Below are positions 16,351-26,267 of a stretch of DNA of 64,000 nucleotides, in pieces. The notes beneath the pieces were generated by a model that had not been told where the DNA came from, searched no databases, and saw only the letters and a list, made by a program, of their open reading frames with translations. The stretch is from Armatimonadia bacterium. Its GTDB lineage: Bacteria; Armatimonadota; Zipacnadia; Zipacnadales; JABUFB01. Position 1 is the stretch's first letter, and each line of letters opens with the position of its first letter. The translations under genes were made by a program, and so were the position numbers. Location: assembly GCA_039679385.1 (NCBI GenBank), contig JBDKVB010000121.1, positions 1-64,000 on the forward strand, in the 5' to 3' direction.

Positions 16351-18342
16351 CTACTGCTTGTTCAGACCAAGGCCACCGACCTCGAGGGAGATCCGGTGCC
16401 CATCCATCGAGTAACGCAGGCCGAGCTCGCGACCGCCCAGAGACCGCGCGAGCTCGAACTCGAGATCGCTGAACTCGGTGGTGTCGAACTCATAATGCGT
16501 GCCGATGATCCCGAGACGCCACTCCGGTTTGAGGTAGTAGTCGATCGCGCCGTAGCCGTAGGTGTCGCCGGAGGTGATGTCCCAGCTACCGCTCAGGGAG
16601 GCGTCCCACTTGACCCCGTGAGCCATGGCGAAGTCGAGACCGAGTTCGTGGCCAACGCCCGTGTTTGACGCGTCGCCGCTGTTGTAGGTCACACTGTAGT
16701 TGAGGCCCAGTCGCGTGGTGGCGCCGAAATCGCGGTTCAGGCGCAGCTCACCGCGAAGGCTGTTGGCCGAATACTCGTTCGTGTCCCAGTTGTAGACGTT
16801 GCTGATGGACGGCCGGATTCTCGTGTTACGGCCCAGACGCCACCCGTTCAGATCTACAGAACCGTACAGTTCGTTCTCCAGGACCCACTCGTGGTCCTCG
16901 CTGGCCCGCCGTCGCGTGCCGACCGATGAACCGAGGCGGAAGGAGGCTCCCCTTCCCAGGGGCCGCGGCTCCGTAAGGAAGTCCACCCCGAGGCTAAAGT
17001 CGTCGTCCGCGTCCTGCGGGTTGTCGTACTGACCGCGCAGGCTCAGTCGGTACTTCTGCGCATAGTGGTAGATGCTGGCATCGGCAAAAAGGCTCTGGTG
17101 GTCGGGCCAGGCGACATTGAAGAAACCGTCATCCTCACCGAAAAGCCGTCTCTCATCGCGCCACTCGATACCCCAGTCATCGCGCAGGATGCCGCCGACC
17201 TCAATGACGCCCTTGGCCTTGCCGGTATCGTACTCCTCGGAGAGTCCGACGCTCCACCCGTCCCTCGCGATGAAGCTTGACCCGGACACACCGCGCTGCA
17301 GCTTGATCGACCCAGACCACTCGTCGCTTACGCTGAAGAAGAAGGGGAAGTCGACGGCAAGGCCGCCCTGGCTGCTGACCCCGAGGACCTGCGAGTTGCT
17401 CGCACCTGAGTAGCCAGCCAGACCGATCACCCAGTAGGGAGGGAAGCTGAAGACCTTCTGGCCCTCGGTGTACAGCGCCGCATGCCGAACAACGACCCTC
17501 TGGCCGACGAAGTACGAACAGCTCTTGCATACCAGCCAAGTGCTGCCCTCCTCCTGGCCGACGCGGAAGGCATCGTCGGGGATCTCCCAGGTAGTGGCGC
17601 AAGGCTTGAGGTTTCGTAGGAGGAAGTAGACGCGCTCGACGCCGTTCTCGCCGAACCGGCGCATGACTCCACGGCCGCCGGCCACATCCACGTACACGTC
17701 TTCGCCCTCAAGTATGTCCTTACCGTGCGTCATCCGAACGCCCCAGGCCTTCAGGACCTGCGTCTGCAGGTCCAGCTCGAGCCCGTCGGCGGCATCAATG
17801 ACAAGGGCGCCGGACTGAGCCCTGGCCGAGTCGCGGGCGCGGATCGTGTTCAGGTCCATCGAGTAGCCGACCCACCCACCACGGATGTTGACCACCCGCG
17901 CCTGGGCCCCTTCGCCCTCGCCCTCCGCGAGGAAGTCGAGGACGACCTGGTTACTGCTATCCTGGACCTTCACGACCACGGTAGCAGGTCCAGCCTCCTC
18001 GCTCTGGCAGTAGACCGTCGCATAGCCGCCCTCGCAGGAGACGGTCAGAGACTGGCGCTTGTCACCCTCGTCCGTGCTCAGCAGGCCAGTGTCGCTGTGG
18101 CATAGGATGGGGGTACCGTCGGGCAGAGCCTGGTTGTTCCGGTCCTTCACTTCGATCAGGATCCGGGCCTTGCTCTTCCCATCTGCGGGGAGGCTCGTCC
18201 TGCTGGGACGCAAGAAGATGCGAACGCTTCCAGCTCGGACCGCCTGCGCGTCGGCGGGCACCCCCGCACAGGCGAGGAGACCGCCCGCCACGAGCAACGC
18301 CAGCCAAGCTCTTAAGGAGAAATGGGGGAACCGAGCCTGCAT
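16351..18342 (-). CDS. LptD-like outer-membrane beta-barrel with N-terminal Ig-like domain
   Basis: This is a protein of about 663 residues. A signal peptide (1-33, ending ADAQA) is followed by a bacterial Ig-like (invasin Big-1 type) domain at ~36-135, with SRTSLPADGKSKARILIEV. Residues ~155-260 form a beta-rich stretch resembling the OstA/LptA jelly roll of LptD. From ~330 to the end there are alternating polar/aromatic strands (RLSLRGQYDN, TRLGLNYSVTYNSG, WRLGIIGTHYEF) typical of a transmembrane barrel. The frame opens 20 codons earlier, but the hydrophobic signal begins cleanly at this ATG. It is the last gene of the surface cluster and is followed by a strong terminator. It could be an LPS-assembly homologue or the outer-membrane pore of the cluster; no classic LptD disulfide pattern is evident. 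Confidence 0.7.
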   Translation of the reverse strand: MQARFPHFSLRAWLALLVAGGLLACAGVPADAQAVRAGSVRIFLRPSRTSLPADGKSKARILIEVKDRNNQALPDGTPILCHSDTGLLSTDEGDKRQSLTVSCEGGYATVYCQSEEAGPATVVVKVQDSSNQVVLDFLAEGEGEGAQARVVNIRGGWVGYSMDLNTIRARDSARAQSGALVIDAADGLELDLQTQVLKAWGVRMTHGKDILEGEDVYVDVAGGRGVMRRFGENGVERVYFLLRNLKPCATTWEIPDDAFRVGQEEGSTWLVCKSCSYFVGQRVVVRHAALYTEGQKVFSFPPYWVIGLAGYSGASNSQVLGVSSQGGLAVDFPFFFSVSDEWSGSIKLQRGVSGSSFIARDGWSVGLSEEYDTGKAKGVIEVGGILRDDWGIEWRDERRLFGEDDGFFNVAWPDHQSLFADASIYHYAQKYRLSLRGQYDNPQDADDDFSLGVDFLTEPRPLGRGASFRLGSSVGTRRRASEDHEWVLENELYGSVDLNGWRLGRNTRIRPSISNVYNWDTNEYSANSLRGELRLNRDFGATTRLGLNYSVTYNSGDASNTGVGHELGLDFAMAHGVKWDASLSGSWDITSGDTYGYGAIDYYLKPEWRLGIIGTHYEFDTTEFSDLEFELARSLGGRELGLRYSMDGHRISLEVGGLGLNKQ

Positions 18343-18389
18343 CGAGTTACCTGGTCCACTCCCCTCGGACGATCCCGAGGGATAGGGTA

Positions 18390-18419
18390 CCGCCCTCTGC
18401 ACCAGAGTACAGAGGGCGG
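18390..18419 (-). other. Perfect intercistronic hairpin
   Basis: A ten-base-pair inverted repeat CCGCCCTCTG / CAGAGGGCGG with a ten-base loop lies between the CsgG/TolB-like gene and the barrel gene. There is no T tract, so it is more likely an RNA-processing, stability or partial-attenuation element than a terminator. Confidence 0.6.
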
Positions 18420-18481
18420 CGGCAAGGTGCTAGGGCGCTGGGGCTATAGGCCGAAGCGCACCAGAAGGCCGAGATCGGGCT

Positions 18482-19561
18482 CTAGAGGCCAACGGCGGCG
18501 AAGTTCTGCCAGGCCGAGTACTTCTGGTTCGTATAGACGACACGGATCCGGTAGGCGTAGGAGTTGCCGGTGGACACGTCGAAGTCCGGCCACTCGCTGG
18601 TTCCGGCGCTGATGTTGCTCGTCGAGTTACCAGAGCCGAAGAAGGCATACGGGCCGCCGTTCACCGCGCGCTGCAGTTGGTACCGCAGGACGGTGAAGGT
18701 GGTTCCGGTTGGCGCGACCCATCTCACGCGGATCGTGTCTGTCCCCTCGACCTGCAAGGGCAAGGTGGTCGGTGGCACAGCTTCGGCACTCGGGCCGGTG
18801 TCGCTGTCGCCGCCGCCACTGCTCACTGCCCAGGCGAGGAGGCCAGTGACGGCCAGGACGCCGAGGACACTTACGAGCTTGTTCTTCTTCTTCGCGGCGG
18901 GCTTGGGCTCTGACACGCTGCTGATACTCGCGCCGCCCATGACCTTCGCGACACGGTAGGCCGCATCTTCGGCCGCTTCGCGCGCCAGCGGCCGATCACT
19001 GCCACCGTAGCCGGGAAGCTTGCGGCTCGCCCCGACGACACCGAAGGCCTGTGCGACGATCGGCTTCTCAACGGGGTCACCGGCCTCTACATCGTAGTTC
19101 GGCTTCACATCATAGACCTGACCGGAGACGATGATCTCCACCGACCGCGGGTTCTGCGGGCTGCGGTACGACTGAATGCTGGACACGACTACCGTGTCAA
19201 CATTCAGCGCATACCCGATCTTGACTGCCTCGCGGGCGCTCGTCGGCCCGTTCGCAATCTCGGTCTGAAGCAGCCGCCCCTCGGACTCCGCACGGCGAAC
19301 CAGCGGCGAACTCGCCGAGAACTCCGTGCACTCCGTGTTCGGCAGCGCGTCGATCGCCATCTGGAGCGAGTCGGTGGCGATCTTGCGGAGGTCGGCCATG
19401 CCACTCGAACTCTCGTCAACTACATTGAAGACCAGTACGGACCGCGGGCGCACCTGCGCGCACGCACTGACGGCTCCCCAGGGCGCCAGGGGAAGCACGA
19501 GGGCAACCAGCAGAAGATAACTGAGGGCCCGACCGTGCCGACTCTTGCGGAGTGCGGACAT
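18482..19561 (-). CDS. CsgG/TolB-N-like protein with membrane helix and fibronectin III-like domain
   Basis: The 359-residue protein starts with a signal peptide (1-36, ending SACAQ). An alpha/beta domain at ~38-190 opens with a PRSVLVFNVVDES strand and a helix of the kind seen in CsgG and TolB-N folds. A single strongly hydrophobic helix preceded by KKKNK follows (229-247), then an SGGGDSD linker. The C-terminal part (~263-359) resembles fibronectin type III (TIRVRWVAPTGTTFTVLRYQLQR). A larger protein of the same plan is encoded at 27,391-29,307. CsgG-type proteins form outer-membrane secretion channels; whether this one does is inference. The ATG follows AAGGGGGAACAGG. Confidence 0.65.
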   Translation of the reverse strand: MSALRKSRHGRALSYLLLVALVLPLAPWGAVSACAQVRPRSVLVFNVVDESSSGMADLRKIATDSLQMAIDALPNTECTEFSASSPLVRRAESEGRLLQTEIANGPTSAREAVKIGYALNVDTVVVSSIQSYRSPQNPRSVEIIVSGQVYDVKPNYDVEAGDPVEKPIVAQAFGVVGASRKLPGYGGSDRPLAREAAEDAAYRVAKVMGGASISSVSEPKPAAKKKNKLVSVLGVLAVTGLLAWAVSSGGGDSDTGPSAEAVPPTTLPLQVEGTDTIRVRWVAPTGTTFTVLRYQLQRAVNGGPYAFFGSGNSTSNISAGTSEWPDFDVSTGNSYAYRIRVVYTNQKYSAWQNFAAVGL

Positions 19562-19663
19562 TACACCTGTTCCCCCTTGCTAGTATTGCTAGGGTTTGGG
19601 ATGGCTGCTAGATTGCTACCTACGGCTGACCCGGGGCCAAGGCCCTGCAACCCCGCTGTTCGG

Positions 19664-22489
19664 TTAGCGACTGATCTGGAAGGAGCGTACCAGGCTGTGT
19701 TGCTCACCCGTCTGCGGTGACCGTGCAGTGACTTTGCACAGGTACCGTCCCGCCGGGACGCGGCTGCCCTGACTGTTGCGTCCGTCCCACGCGAGCGTGT
19801 TGGCACCGGAGGTCGCTACTTTGCCACTGGCGACCTGTCGGATCGGCACGCCCGAGATGTTTCTGATCTCAACGTCCACGCTCGAGTCGCTCGCCAGACT
19901 ATAGCTTACAACCACGCCCTGAGCAGTCGAGCTGACCGAGGCGCTCGTGACCAGAGTCCTCTCGCTTCCGCGCGGCTGGACGGTGATGCGGAAGGTCCGA
20001 CTGCCGCCGCTGTCACCGGAGCGGAAGGTCATGGCGTTCGTCGTGCGCATATAACGTCGCTCGCCGGAGGTCAGGTCCTCGCACACCGCAGTGAGATCGG
20101 CGGGCAGGCTGCTCAGGTCCGGCCACGACACCGTGATCGGCGTGTCCGCAGCGTTCGTATCAACGACCAGATTCCACTGCGTCGCGCTCGAGGAGGCCTT
20201 ACGGATGTCCTGCATCAGCCGCACGCCCGTCTGAGGCTGCTCGACACACGCACTCAGATTGACCCCGTCGGTGAGACACGCCGGCGGCGCCAGGACGTCG
20301 TTCGCATCGATACCGTCCGTAGCAGCGGAGGCCGCCCCGATCACTCGCCCGGTGCGGGTCCTGCCAGCGCCCGAGACCACGAGGGGAAGACGCCAGCCGT
20401 CCCCGGCGGAGGAGCCACTTGCCGCCGCTGTCTTCGGCGCAGCAGCCGGCGAGAACAGCGTCGGCGGTGGGATCACGAGGGAGATGTCGTCCATGGCGTA
20501 GATCCAGTAACCGACGTACGGATCGAGACGCACGTCAGACAGTTCGGTCTCCCAGTCGTAGTCATTTGCAGCCGCGTCGTACCAGAAGAGCGTGGGCAGC
20601 AGGAGGCCGCGACCGATGCCCTCCTTCATCGACCACTCCTTGCCGTTGGGGTCGATCACGCGTATGTCGCTCAGGTTCACAGGCCCCACGAAAGGATTGC
20701 CAATCTGATTCCAGTTCTCACTCAGGTTGATCGTCGCCGAGTCGCTGGTGTTCAGCGCGGCGGCATCGCTCGGGAAGTACACCGTCTGCCGGTTCCGGTT
20801 GAGGAGCCAGTAGCCATAGCCGGGCTCGACATTTGTCACGAAGGAGTCCGGGAAGTACTTGTATATCCGGCTCTCGGGGTCGTAGCGAACCAGAGCGTTA
20901 GCCCCGCCGGGGTACAGCGAGCCGAGGGTCGCGAAGACGTGCTCGGCATCCGTGTTAGCGAAGGTATAGGGGATCGCCACCATCTCGAGGCCCTTGAGTG
21001 ACGTAAGGGGCGTCAAGATTGGCACTGCCGGGATGTAGACCTTCCGCTCGACGACCTTCCCCTGTGGACCAGTGAACTTGATCACGGCGGGTCCAGGACG
21101 CGTCACACTTGCCCGCACCGTCCAGCTCACGGATTTGTCTTCGTTCCGGCGGACGGTCCCCAACGACTTGCTCAGCGACTGTGTCGCCGGATCGAGTTCC
21201 AGGCCGGTCGGCAGACTGATTCGGACGCTCGCACTCAGCAACGATGCCGGGAGGAAGTTGTCGGCATAGGCCGTCACGGTGAAGGCCGACTTCCCCTGGC
21301 TGTCGGTAAGGTAGTACGTCTCCACCTCGTCCGTCGTCGGGTCGTCGCCGCTCTGGACCTTCAGTGTACTCGGGGAGTAGGCTGCAAACCCATAGGGTGA
21401 GTCGTAGTCGGCCGCCGAGGCGCCCACGCCGAAGTACGTCACGTAGCGCCGCGACTTCCCCGCCGCCAGCGGCTTCTCGTTCCAACGCGTGAAGTACGCC
21501 CAGTCCTCGCCATCGAGCGCCAGCACTGAGTTCGGCGTGAAGTCCCACTGGGCATCGGCCCCGACGTTGCGGAAGAGGCCCCAACCGATCAGATCTGGCT
21601 TGCCTGCGCTCGAGTTGGCCAACCCCGCGTCGAGCACGTCGTCGCCCGCGACCGTCCCCCGGATAAAGACCACTGGCGAATCCGCGTTGTCGACGGTCAC
21701 CCATGTGTCCGGCATTGCCGTGGTTTCGGCGTCTGGGATAACCTTCTCGTAGTTGATGACCGTGCCATTCGGCAGATATACCTCGGTGCCGTCGCGGTTT
21801 GTGCCACTGCCGAACAGCCCGTCGAATACCTGGCGAATCCCTACCTGCCGCTCCTGCGAAGAGCTGTTCGTGACGACGTACTCAACGCGCAGAGTGTCAT
21901 GGATGAGGGTGAAATAGTGCTGTACATTGATGAACTCGGTCGCAAGCGCCGGATCGGTATTATCCAGCGGGACGCGGCCCTCCAGATACACATCGCGGCT
22001 CCCCACGACACATGCGGTTGGGAAGTAGCTGTGCACAGCGTTGCTGCCAGTGACGTCGACGGCCGCCGCTGCAAGCTGGTGCATGTCGTAGTGCGTCCCG
22101 TCCACCGAGACCGTCAGCTTGGAGGTGAACACGGGATAGGGAATGCTGTTTGGCCCAGTGGAGACAGACCAGGCGCTCGCGATGGCCCTGTCCTCGTCCC
22201 CGGCGACCGTTGGGTCGCCACCCGTCGGCGCTGTCGGTCCAGTGAGCAGGCGGAACCTGCCGCCAGGCCGCTGCCAGGAGTGGGTTACCGGCGGACGTGC
22301 GGTGTCGGTGTAGGTGACGACCTGTGGGTCCTCAACCTGCAGCACCGTGATACCAGCCGGGTGGGTGACGCTCACGGTGCCGACCTGAGCGAAGACCGGC
22401 AAAGCGATCACCGTCAGAATGGAGGCGATGACTGTGCTGTAAAGACTCCACCGACCTGTGTTGGCGAGTGAGTCTCGGTTACGCTGCAC
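19664..22489 (-). CDS. Giant secreted protein with C-terminal FlgD-like Ig domain (member C of three)
   Basis: This is a secreted protein of about 941 residues. The open frame begins at TTG 22,642, touching the protease stop, but AGGAG lies 11 bases before GTG 22,489 and the signal peptide (WSLYSTVIASILTVIALPVFA) follows shortly after, so this start is preferred. Residues ~25-490 form an unclassified beta-rich region. From ~20,990 down to ~20,470 lies a GLEMVAIPYTF ... YGYWLL ... WNQIGNPF module. Next is a module with WPDLSS and RYMRTTNAMTF, and finally a FlgD-like Ig domain (VDVEIRNISG, LAWDGRNSQGSRVPAGRY). The same three modules end the subtilisin and the 1,728-residue protein. It is probably a cell-surface or sorted substrate. 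The specific function is unknown. Confidence 0.75.
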   Translation of the reverse strand: MQRNRDSLANTGRWSLYSTVIASILTVIALPVFAQVGTVSVTHPAGITVLQVEDPQVVTYTDTARPPVTHSWQRPGGRFRLLTGPTAPTGGDPTVAGDEDRAIASAWSVSTGPNSIPYPVFTSKLTVSVDGTHYDMHQLAAAAVDVTGSNAVHSYFPTACVVGSRDVYLEGRVPLDNTDPALATEFINVQHYFTLIHDTLRVEYVVTNSSSQERQVGIRQVFDGLFGSGTNRDGTEVYLPNGTVINYEKVIPDAETTAMPDTWVTVDNADSPVVFIRGTVAGDDVLDAGLANSSAGKPDLIGWGLFRNVGADAQWDFTPNSVLALDGEDWAYFTRWNEKPLAAGKSRRYVTYFGVGASAADYDSPYGFAAYSPSTLKVQSGDDPTTDEVETYYLTDSQGKSAFTVTAYADNFLPASLLSASVRISLPTGLELDPATQSLSKSLGTVRRNEDKSVSWTVRASVTRPGPAVIKFTGPQGKVVERKVYIPAVPILTPLTSLKGLEMVAIPYTFANTDAEHVFATLGSLYPGGANALVRYDPESRIYKYFPDSFVTNVEPGYGYWLLNRNRQTVYFPSDAAALNTSDSATINLSENWNQIGNPFVGPVNLSDIRVIDPNGKEWSMKEGIGRGLLLPTLFWYDAAANDYDWETELSDVRLDPYVGYWIYAMDDISLVIPPPTLFSPAAAPKTAAASGSSAGDGWRLPLVVSGAGRTRTGRVIGAASAATDGIDANDVLAPPACLTDGVNLSACVEQPQTGVRLMQDIRKASSSATQWNLVVDTNAADTPITVSWPDLSSLPADLTAVCEDLTSGERRYMRTTNAMTFRSGDSGGSRTFRITVQPRGSERTLVTSASVSSTAQGVVVSYSLASDSSVDVEIRNISGVPIRQVASGKVATSGANTLAWDGRNSQGSRVPAGRYLCKVTARSPQTGEQHSLVRSFQISR

Positions 22490-22642
22490 GAATGCGTCAG
22501 CTCCTCTCGCCGCCCTGACCACCGTCACGCGGCTGCTTGTTGGCGATGAACCTGAGAGTGCCTTCTGCCCTGCCTTCAGGCCCTCTGCTACCCGTCCCCC
22601 GCACGGCCCGCGTTCCTTTGCGGCCACGCTGCTGAAGGCCAA

Positions 22643-25600
22643 CTACCGTGTGATCTGCAACGCACGGACCGCCTGCGATACCTGCCCGCTGGCCGTCCGC
22701 GCCGTCAACCTCACCATGTAGCGTCCGCTCGGCGCCTTCGTGCCCTGGCCTGTGCGCCCGTTCCAGTACACCGTGTTGGTCGCACCCGCACTCGCGGTCC
22801 GGCTGCCGAGCTGACCAACGACGCGCCCAGAGATGTTCAGAATGTCCACGGAAACGTCAGCGGTCGTGCTCACCGTGTAGCTTAGCTGCACTGTCCCGTC
22901 CGGCGCCTGCGCCGTCGTGACGCCGCTGAGGAGCAGCGGCCGGTCACCGGCAGGTTCCGCAATGACCTTGAAGGAGCGCGCCCCACACTCATCGGCGGCG
23001 TTGTAGGTGTATGCGCCCACGGTCCGCATGTACACGTCACGGTCCGCGGCTTCGTCGCGCAGGATGAGGTTCACGCTCGACGGCACCGCGCGGTTGAGTT
23101 CCGGCCACGAGAGCGTGACATCAGAGCCCGGTTGCGAGCATTCCACGGTGACGTCCCATTCCTGTCGACTCCCTACGGCACCACGCACGTCACGAGCATA
23201 GGAACCCGACTGGTCGCCCCAGTCCGCATGCGCCAGGGAGACTCGCACGGGGCTGTTCACGGCAGGCGGCTTCGGTACGTCCTTACCGGCGTCGAAGCCG
23301 TCGGAAGCGCCCGCGGCCACAGCGATCACGTTTGCAGGGTCGTAGCCGCCGGCACCCGAGGCCACGAGCTTCAGGCTCCAGTCGCCGTCGCTCGGCGCCT
23401 TTGCCGTGCTGACAGTGTGCCGGTTCGACTGGCTGGAGGACACATTGCTGTTGTAGACGACCAAGGTGGTGGACTTGAGCACGTGCAACCAGTAGCCAGA
23501 CCACGGCTCCAGGGTTCCGGCCAGTGGATCAGAGGGGAAGTCGTAGTAGACCGTGCTGCCCACGCGCTTCAGCTCGAAGAGCATCCCCTCAGTCACGCCC
23601 GCGTCGATTGCGTCGCTCAGGTCCTGCCGCACACCGTTGGTGATGAACTGCACGCCACCCCACGTGACTGCGTCTGGGAAGGGGCAACCGATCATGTTCC
23701 AGCCACGGGGCGAGGTGTAACCGTAGGAGAGCTGGATCTCGTACTTGGCCTGGTCAGACAGACTCGTCCCGGCCACGTTCAGCGTCGCATCGCTTCCGAG
23801 ATTGATGAAGTAGCCCAGCCCGGCCGGCGCGGCGCTTACGACATAGGGAGACTCCACGGTGTCCTGCGGCACGAAGCTCGCATAGGCGTCCTGAGCACCT
23901 GTGGGCCCTCCGTAGTAGTGGTACTTGTTGGTAGGTGTCGTATCGGTCGGCAGCCACCGTGCGACCGTCACCTGGTCGGACGGGAGACCGAAGATTGCCG
24001 TCGGAAGCTTCTCCGCATCCGCCAGCCCCGCGAAGCTGTAGGGGATGGAGAACATGTGGATGCCAGAGGAGATGGTCGGCGGCGACACCCGGAAGCTGGC
24101 CGTTGCCTGATCAGCAGCGTTCCCGGCGAGGTCTGACACAGCCACCGTCACCTGGTGGCTAGTCCGCGACAGAGCGGCCTGGTTCGGCGGTCCCGCTACG
24201 TAACGAAGCACGCCGGTCGTGGCGTCGTAGGCGTACCCGGTGACCTGGACACCATCGATCTTGACCACGATAGTCGACGCATCGATCCCAGCACCGACAT
24301 CCGTAAGAACGGCCATGATGATGGGCGACGTACTCGTGATCGTGTCGCCGTTTCGCGGGGCAGTGATCGAGATCTGCGGCTTGGAGACGTCAGTACCCAT
24401 CCGCAGGCTGACGCGGCCATAGCCATACGTGTTGTTGGGAAGGGGTTCGGGCTTCGCCGAAGCCGGTGGCACGGCGACCGCCAGCCGGTACAGAGCAGTG
24501 ACCAACTCATTGCGTGTCCGAGTGTTGTTCTCACTGTATAGCAGCGCCGCAGCCCCTGCCACGTGTGCGGCCGCGAAGGAGGTCCCGTATGCCTGCTGGG
24601 CGATCCACTCGCCGCCTTCCATCACCGGGGCCGCAGCAAGGCTCGTACGACAGCCATCGGGGCCCATCAGGTTCGGCTTTAGCACACCATTGAGGGAGGG
24701 ACCCCGCGAGCTGAAGGGCTCCACGACGTCGCGCCCCGGGTTTGGGAGGGCGTACGCCCCTGCGTCAGCCAGGGTACCGCGCACGGCGCCCACGACGAAG
24801 GCGTTCGGGGACTCGGCAGGGATCGGCAGGCTGCTGTCCGGGCGCTGCAGCGTTGCAGGGGATATGTCGTAGTCGGGCAGATAGAGCTGAAACTTGTCGG
24901 GGTAGGTGGGGTGGCCAGCGATCCGCACGATCTCCAGCGTGTACGTGCCCGCAGTGGTAACCTGCGCCAAGAGCCGTTCCTTCGGCGCATCACTACCGTT
25001 CTGCCCCATGATCGACTGTGCGACAATGTACCCGGTGGCGTCCTTCAGTACCAGATCATAGTCACGGTTCGTTAGCGACCCGGCGGTTTCGTACCAGCTT
25101 AGGTCGGCCTCAAAGACTCCGGCGGCCAGGTTGAGCGCGATGCCCTCAACGCCGGAGGAGAACTCGTGAAGCAGGTCGCCATCGACGTCGGTGAAGGTTC
25201 CATTCCAGTGCCGCAGCGCGAAGTTGCCGGCTGCTTGTACCCACAACACACCTGCGCTGCAGGCGGCCTCCACGGCGCGCGTGACCGAGTGGGTACCATC
25301 GAAGGGCCCATCGATCAGCGTCAGACCCATCACCGCTACAGGGATCCCCTGCGCGATGACATAGTTGATGGCCGACTCGATACTCATCGGAGTGTCGACC
25401 GCGATCAGCACAAGGTTAGCGCCCGGCGCCATGTCCTGGACCTGCTCCGCAATCGCAGTTCCGTGGCGATTCGCGTTCGTGGCCCCATCGCTCCGGAAGC
25501 TCATCAGCGCGGTCGGATCAGCGACATCGATGTTCACTTCCGTGCTCGTGACGCCCCCGAAGCCCAGGTCGATCACAGCGACCGTGCAACCAGTGCCGTC

Positions 25601-26089
25601 GATGCCGTTCGCCTGCATGGACGAGGCGTAGGTTATCTGGACGGCTTCGCTTACGGTGTTGCCGAAGCCAGGAGTGAAAGCCTGGCAGGGGATCACCCGC
25701 GCCGGCGGCGCTATGGAAACCAGCCCAGGCATCCGTGCGACGGAACACAGTTCCTTCGCCGGCACCGCCGCCTGTGCCCGAGCGCCTGACCGGAACTGGA
25801 CGCTCGCCCCGCAGGAGGAGAGGTCAGCGCCGGCGCAGGAGGCCGCCGAGTCAAACAGCAACTCAACAACGACTCTGCCGTCTGGAGTTCGAGTGAGATA
25901 CCTGGCCGCACCGGCGCCCGCAGCAGTGCCTCCCGAGGCACACTCCCGAAGAATACCTCCGAGCTTGCGAGAACAGCCGGTGTCTGTCTGTGCGCCCGCC
26001 TCGAACAGACTCGCAGCGCACAGGAGAGCCACAACCAGTCCGGCGACGTGGCAGCGTGCTTTGTCGCTTCGTCGGCCAAGAAGGCTCAC
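22643..26089 (-). CDS. Secreted subtilisin-like (S8) protease with shared C-terminal modules (member B of three)
   Basis: This is a secreted protease of about 1,148 residues. A GGAGGAGG site at 26,097-26,104 selects GTG 26,089 over an upstream ATG, and a signal peptide (~1-33) follows. The catalytic triad is Asp174 (VIDLGFGG), His209 (NRHGT) and Ser504 (GTSFAAAHVAG), with oxyanion Asn289 (AAGN). A beta-rich insert at ~299-405, like a prepeptidase C-terminal domain, lies between Asn289 and Ser504, as in some large S8 enzymes. The region before Asp174 is unusually Cys-rich. An Ig-like domain at ~590-690 precedes the shared modules: FSIPYSF / GWNMIGCPF, then WPELNR / VYMRT, then the FlgD-like end (VDILNISG, YWNGRTGQG). 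It probably processes or matures surface proteins of the cluster. Confidence 0.85.
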   Translation of the reverse strand: MSLLGRRSDKARCHVAGLVVALLCAASLFEAGAQTDTGCSRKLGGILRECASGGTAAGAGAARYLTRTPDGRVVVELLFDSAASCAGADLSSCGASVQFRSGARAQAAVPAKELCSVARMPGLVSIAPPARVIPCQAFTPGFGNTVSEAVQITYASSMQANGIDGTGCTVAVIDLGFGGVTSTEVNIDVADPTALMSFRSDGATNANRHGTAIAEQVQDMAPGANLVLIAVDTPMSIESAINYVIAQGIPVAVMGLTLIDGPFDGTHSVTRAVEAACSAGVLWVQAAGNFALRHWNGTFTDVDGDLLHEFSSGVEGIALNLAAGVFEADLSWYETAGSLTNRDYDLVLKDATGYIVAQSIMGQNGSDAPKERLLAQVTTAGTYTLEIVRIAGHPTYPDKFQLYLPDYDISPATLQRPDSSLPIPAESPNAFVVGAVRGTLADAGAYALPNPGRDVVEPFSSRGPSLNGVLKPNLMGPDGCRTSLAAAPVMEGGEWIAQQAYGTSFAAAHVAGAAALLYSENNTRTRNELVTALYRLAVAVPPASAKPEPLPNNTYGYGRVSLRMGTDVSKPQISITAPRNGDTITSTSPIIMAVLTDVGAGIDASTIVVKIDGVQVTGYAYDATTGVLRYVAGPPNQAALSRTSHQVTVAVSDLAGNAADQATASFRVSPPTISSGIHMFSIPYSFAGLADAEKLPTAIFGLPSDQVTVARWLPTDTTPTNKYHYYGGPTGAQDAYASFVPQDTVESPYVVSAAPAGLGYFINLGSDATLNVAGTSLSDQAKYEIQLSYGYTSPRGWNMIGCPFPDAVTWGGVQFITNGVRQDLSDAIDAGVTEGMLFELKRVGSTVYYDFPSDPLAGTLEPWSGYWLHVLKSTTLVVYNSNVSSSQSNRHTVSTAKAPSDGDWSLKLVASGAGGYDPANVIAVAAGASDGFDAGKDVPKPPAVNSPVRVSLAHADWGDQSGSYARDVRGAVGSRQEWDVTVECSQPGSDVTLSWPELNRAVPSSVNLILRDEAADRDVYMRTVGAYTYNAADECGARSFKVIAEPAGDRPLLLSGVTTAQAPDGTVQLSYTVSTTADVSVDILNISGRVVGQLGSRTASAGATNTVYWNGRTGQGTKAPSGRYMVRLTARTASGQVSQAVRALQITR

Positions 26090-26096
26090 GTTCCTG

Positions 26097-26104
26097 CCTC
26101 CTCC
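26097..26104 (-). promoter_or_regulatory. Ribosome binding site deciding the subtilisin start
   Basis: GGAGGAGG on the minus strand lies seven bases before GTG 26,089 and inside the longer open frame that begins at ATG 26,155. This makes the GTG the likely start and leaves a clean signal peptide. Confidence 0.7.
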
Positions 26105-26267
26105 TGGAGTCTCGGTCCGCCCATGGGCCTGCAGACTCGCCGGCCTGCGCAGCATGGCCGATCCAGGTAATGCGTTCGTTAATCGCTTCGTGCTGACAAC
26201 AGCAGCTACCGCCTACACCCTCTACCCACCACACACTCAGCCCATCTTGTCCTACACAACACAAACC

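Noticed and set aside
22532-22610. tRNA-like stretch on the minus strand between the subtilisin and the next protein (GTAGCAGAGGGCCTGAAGGC, then AGGTTCATC)
   Set aside because: No acceptor stem forms, the anticodon arm lacks a CT-NNN-A loop, and the putative T-arm stems do not pair, so this is chance resemblance.
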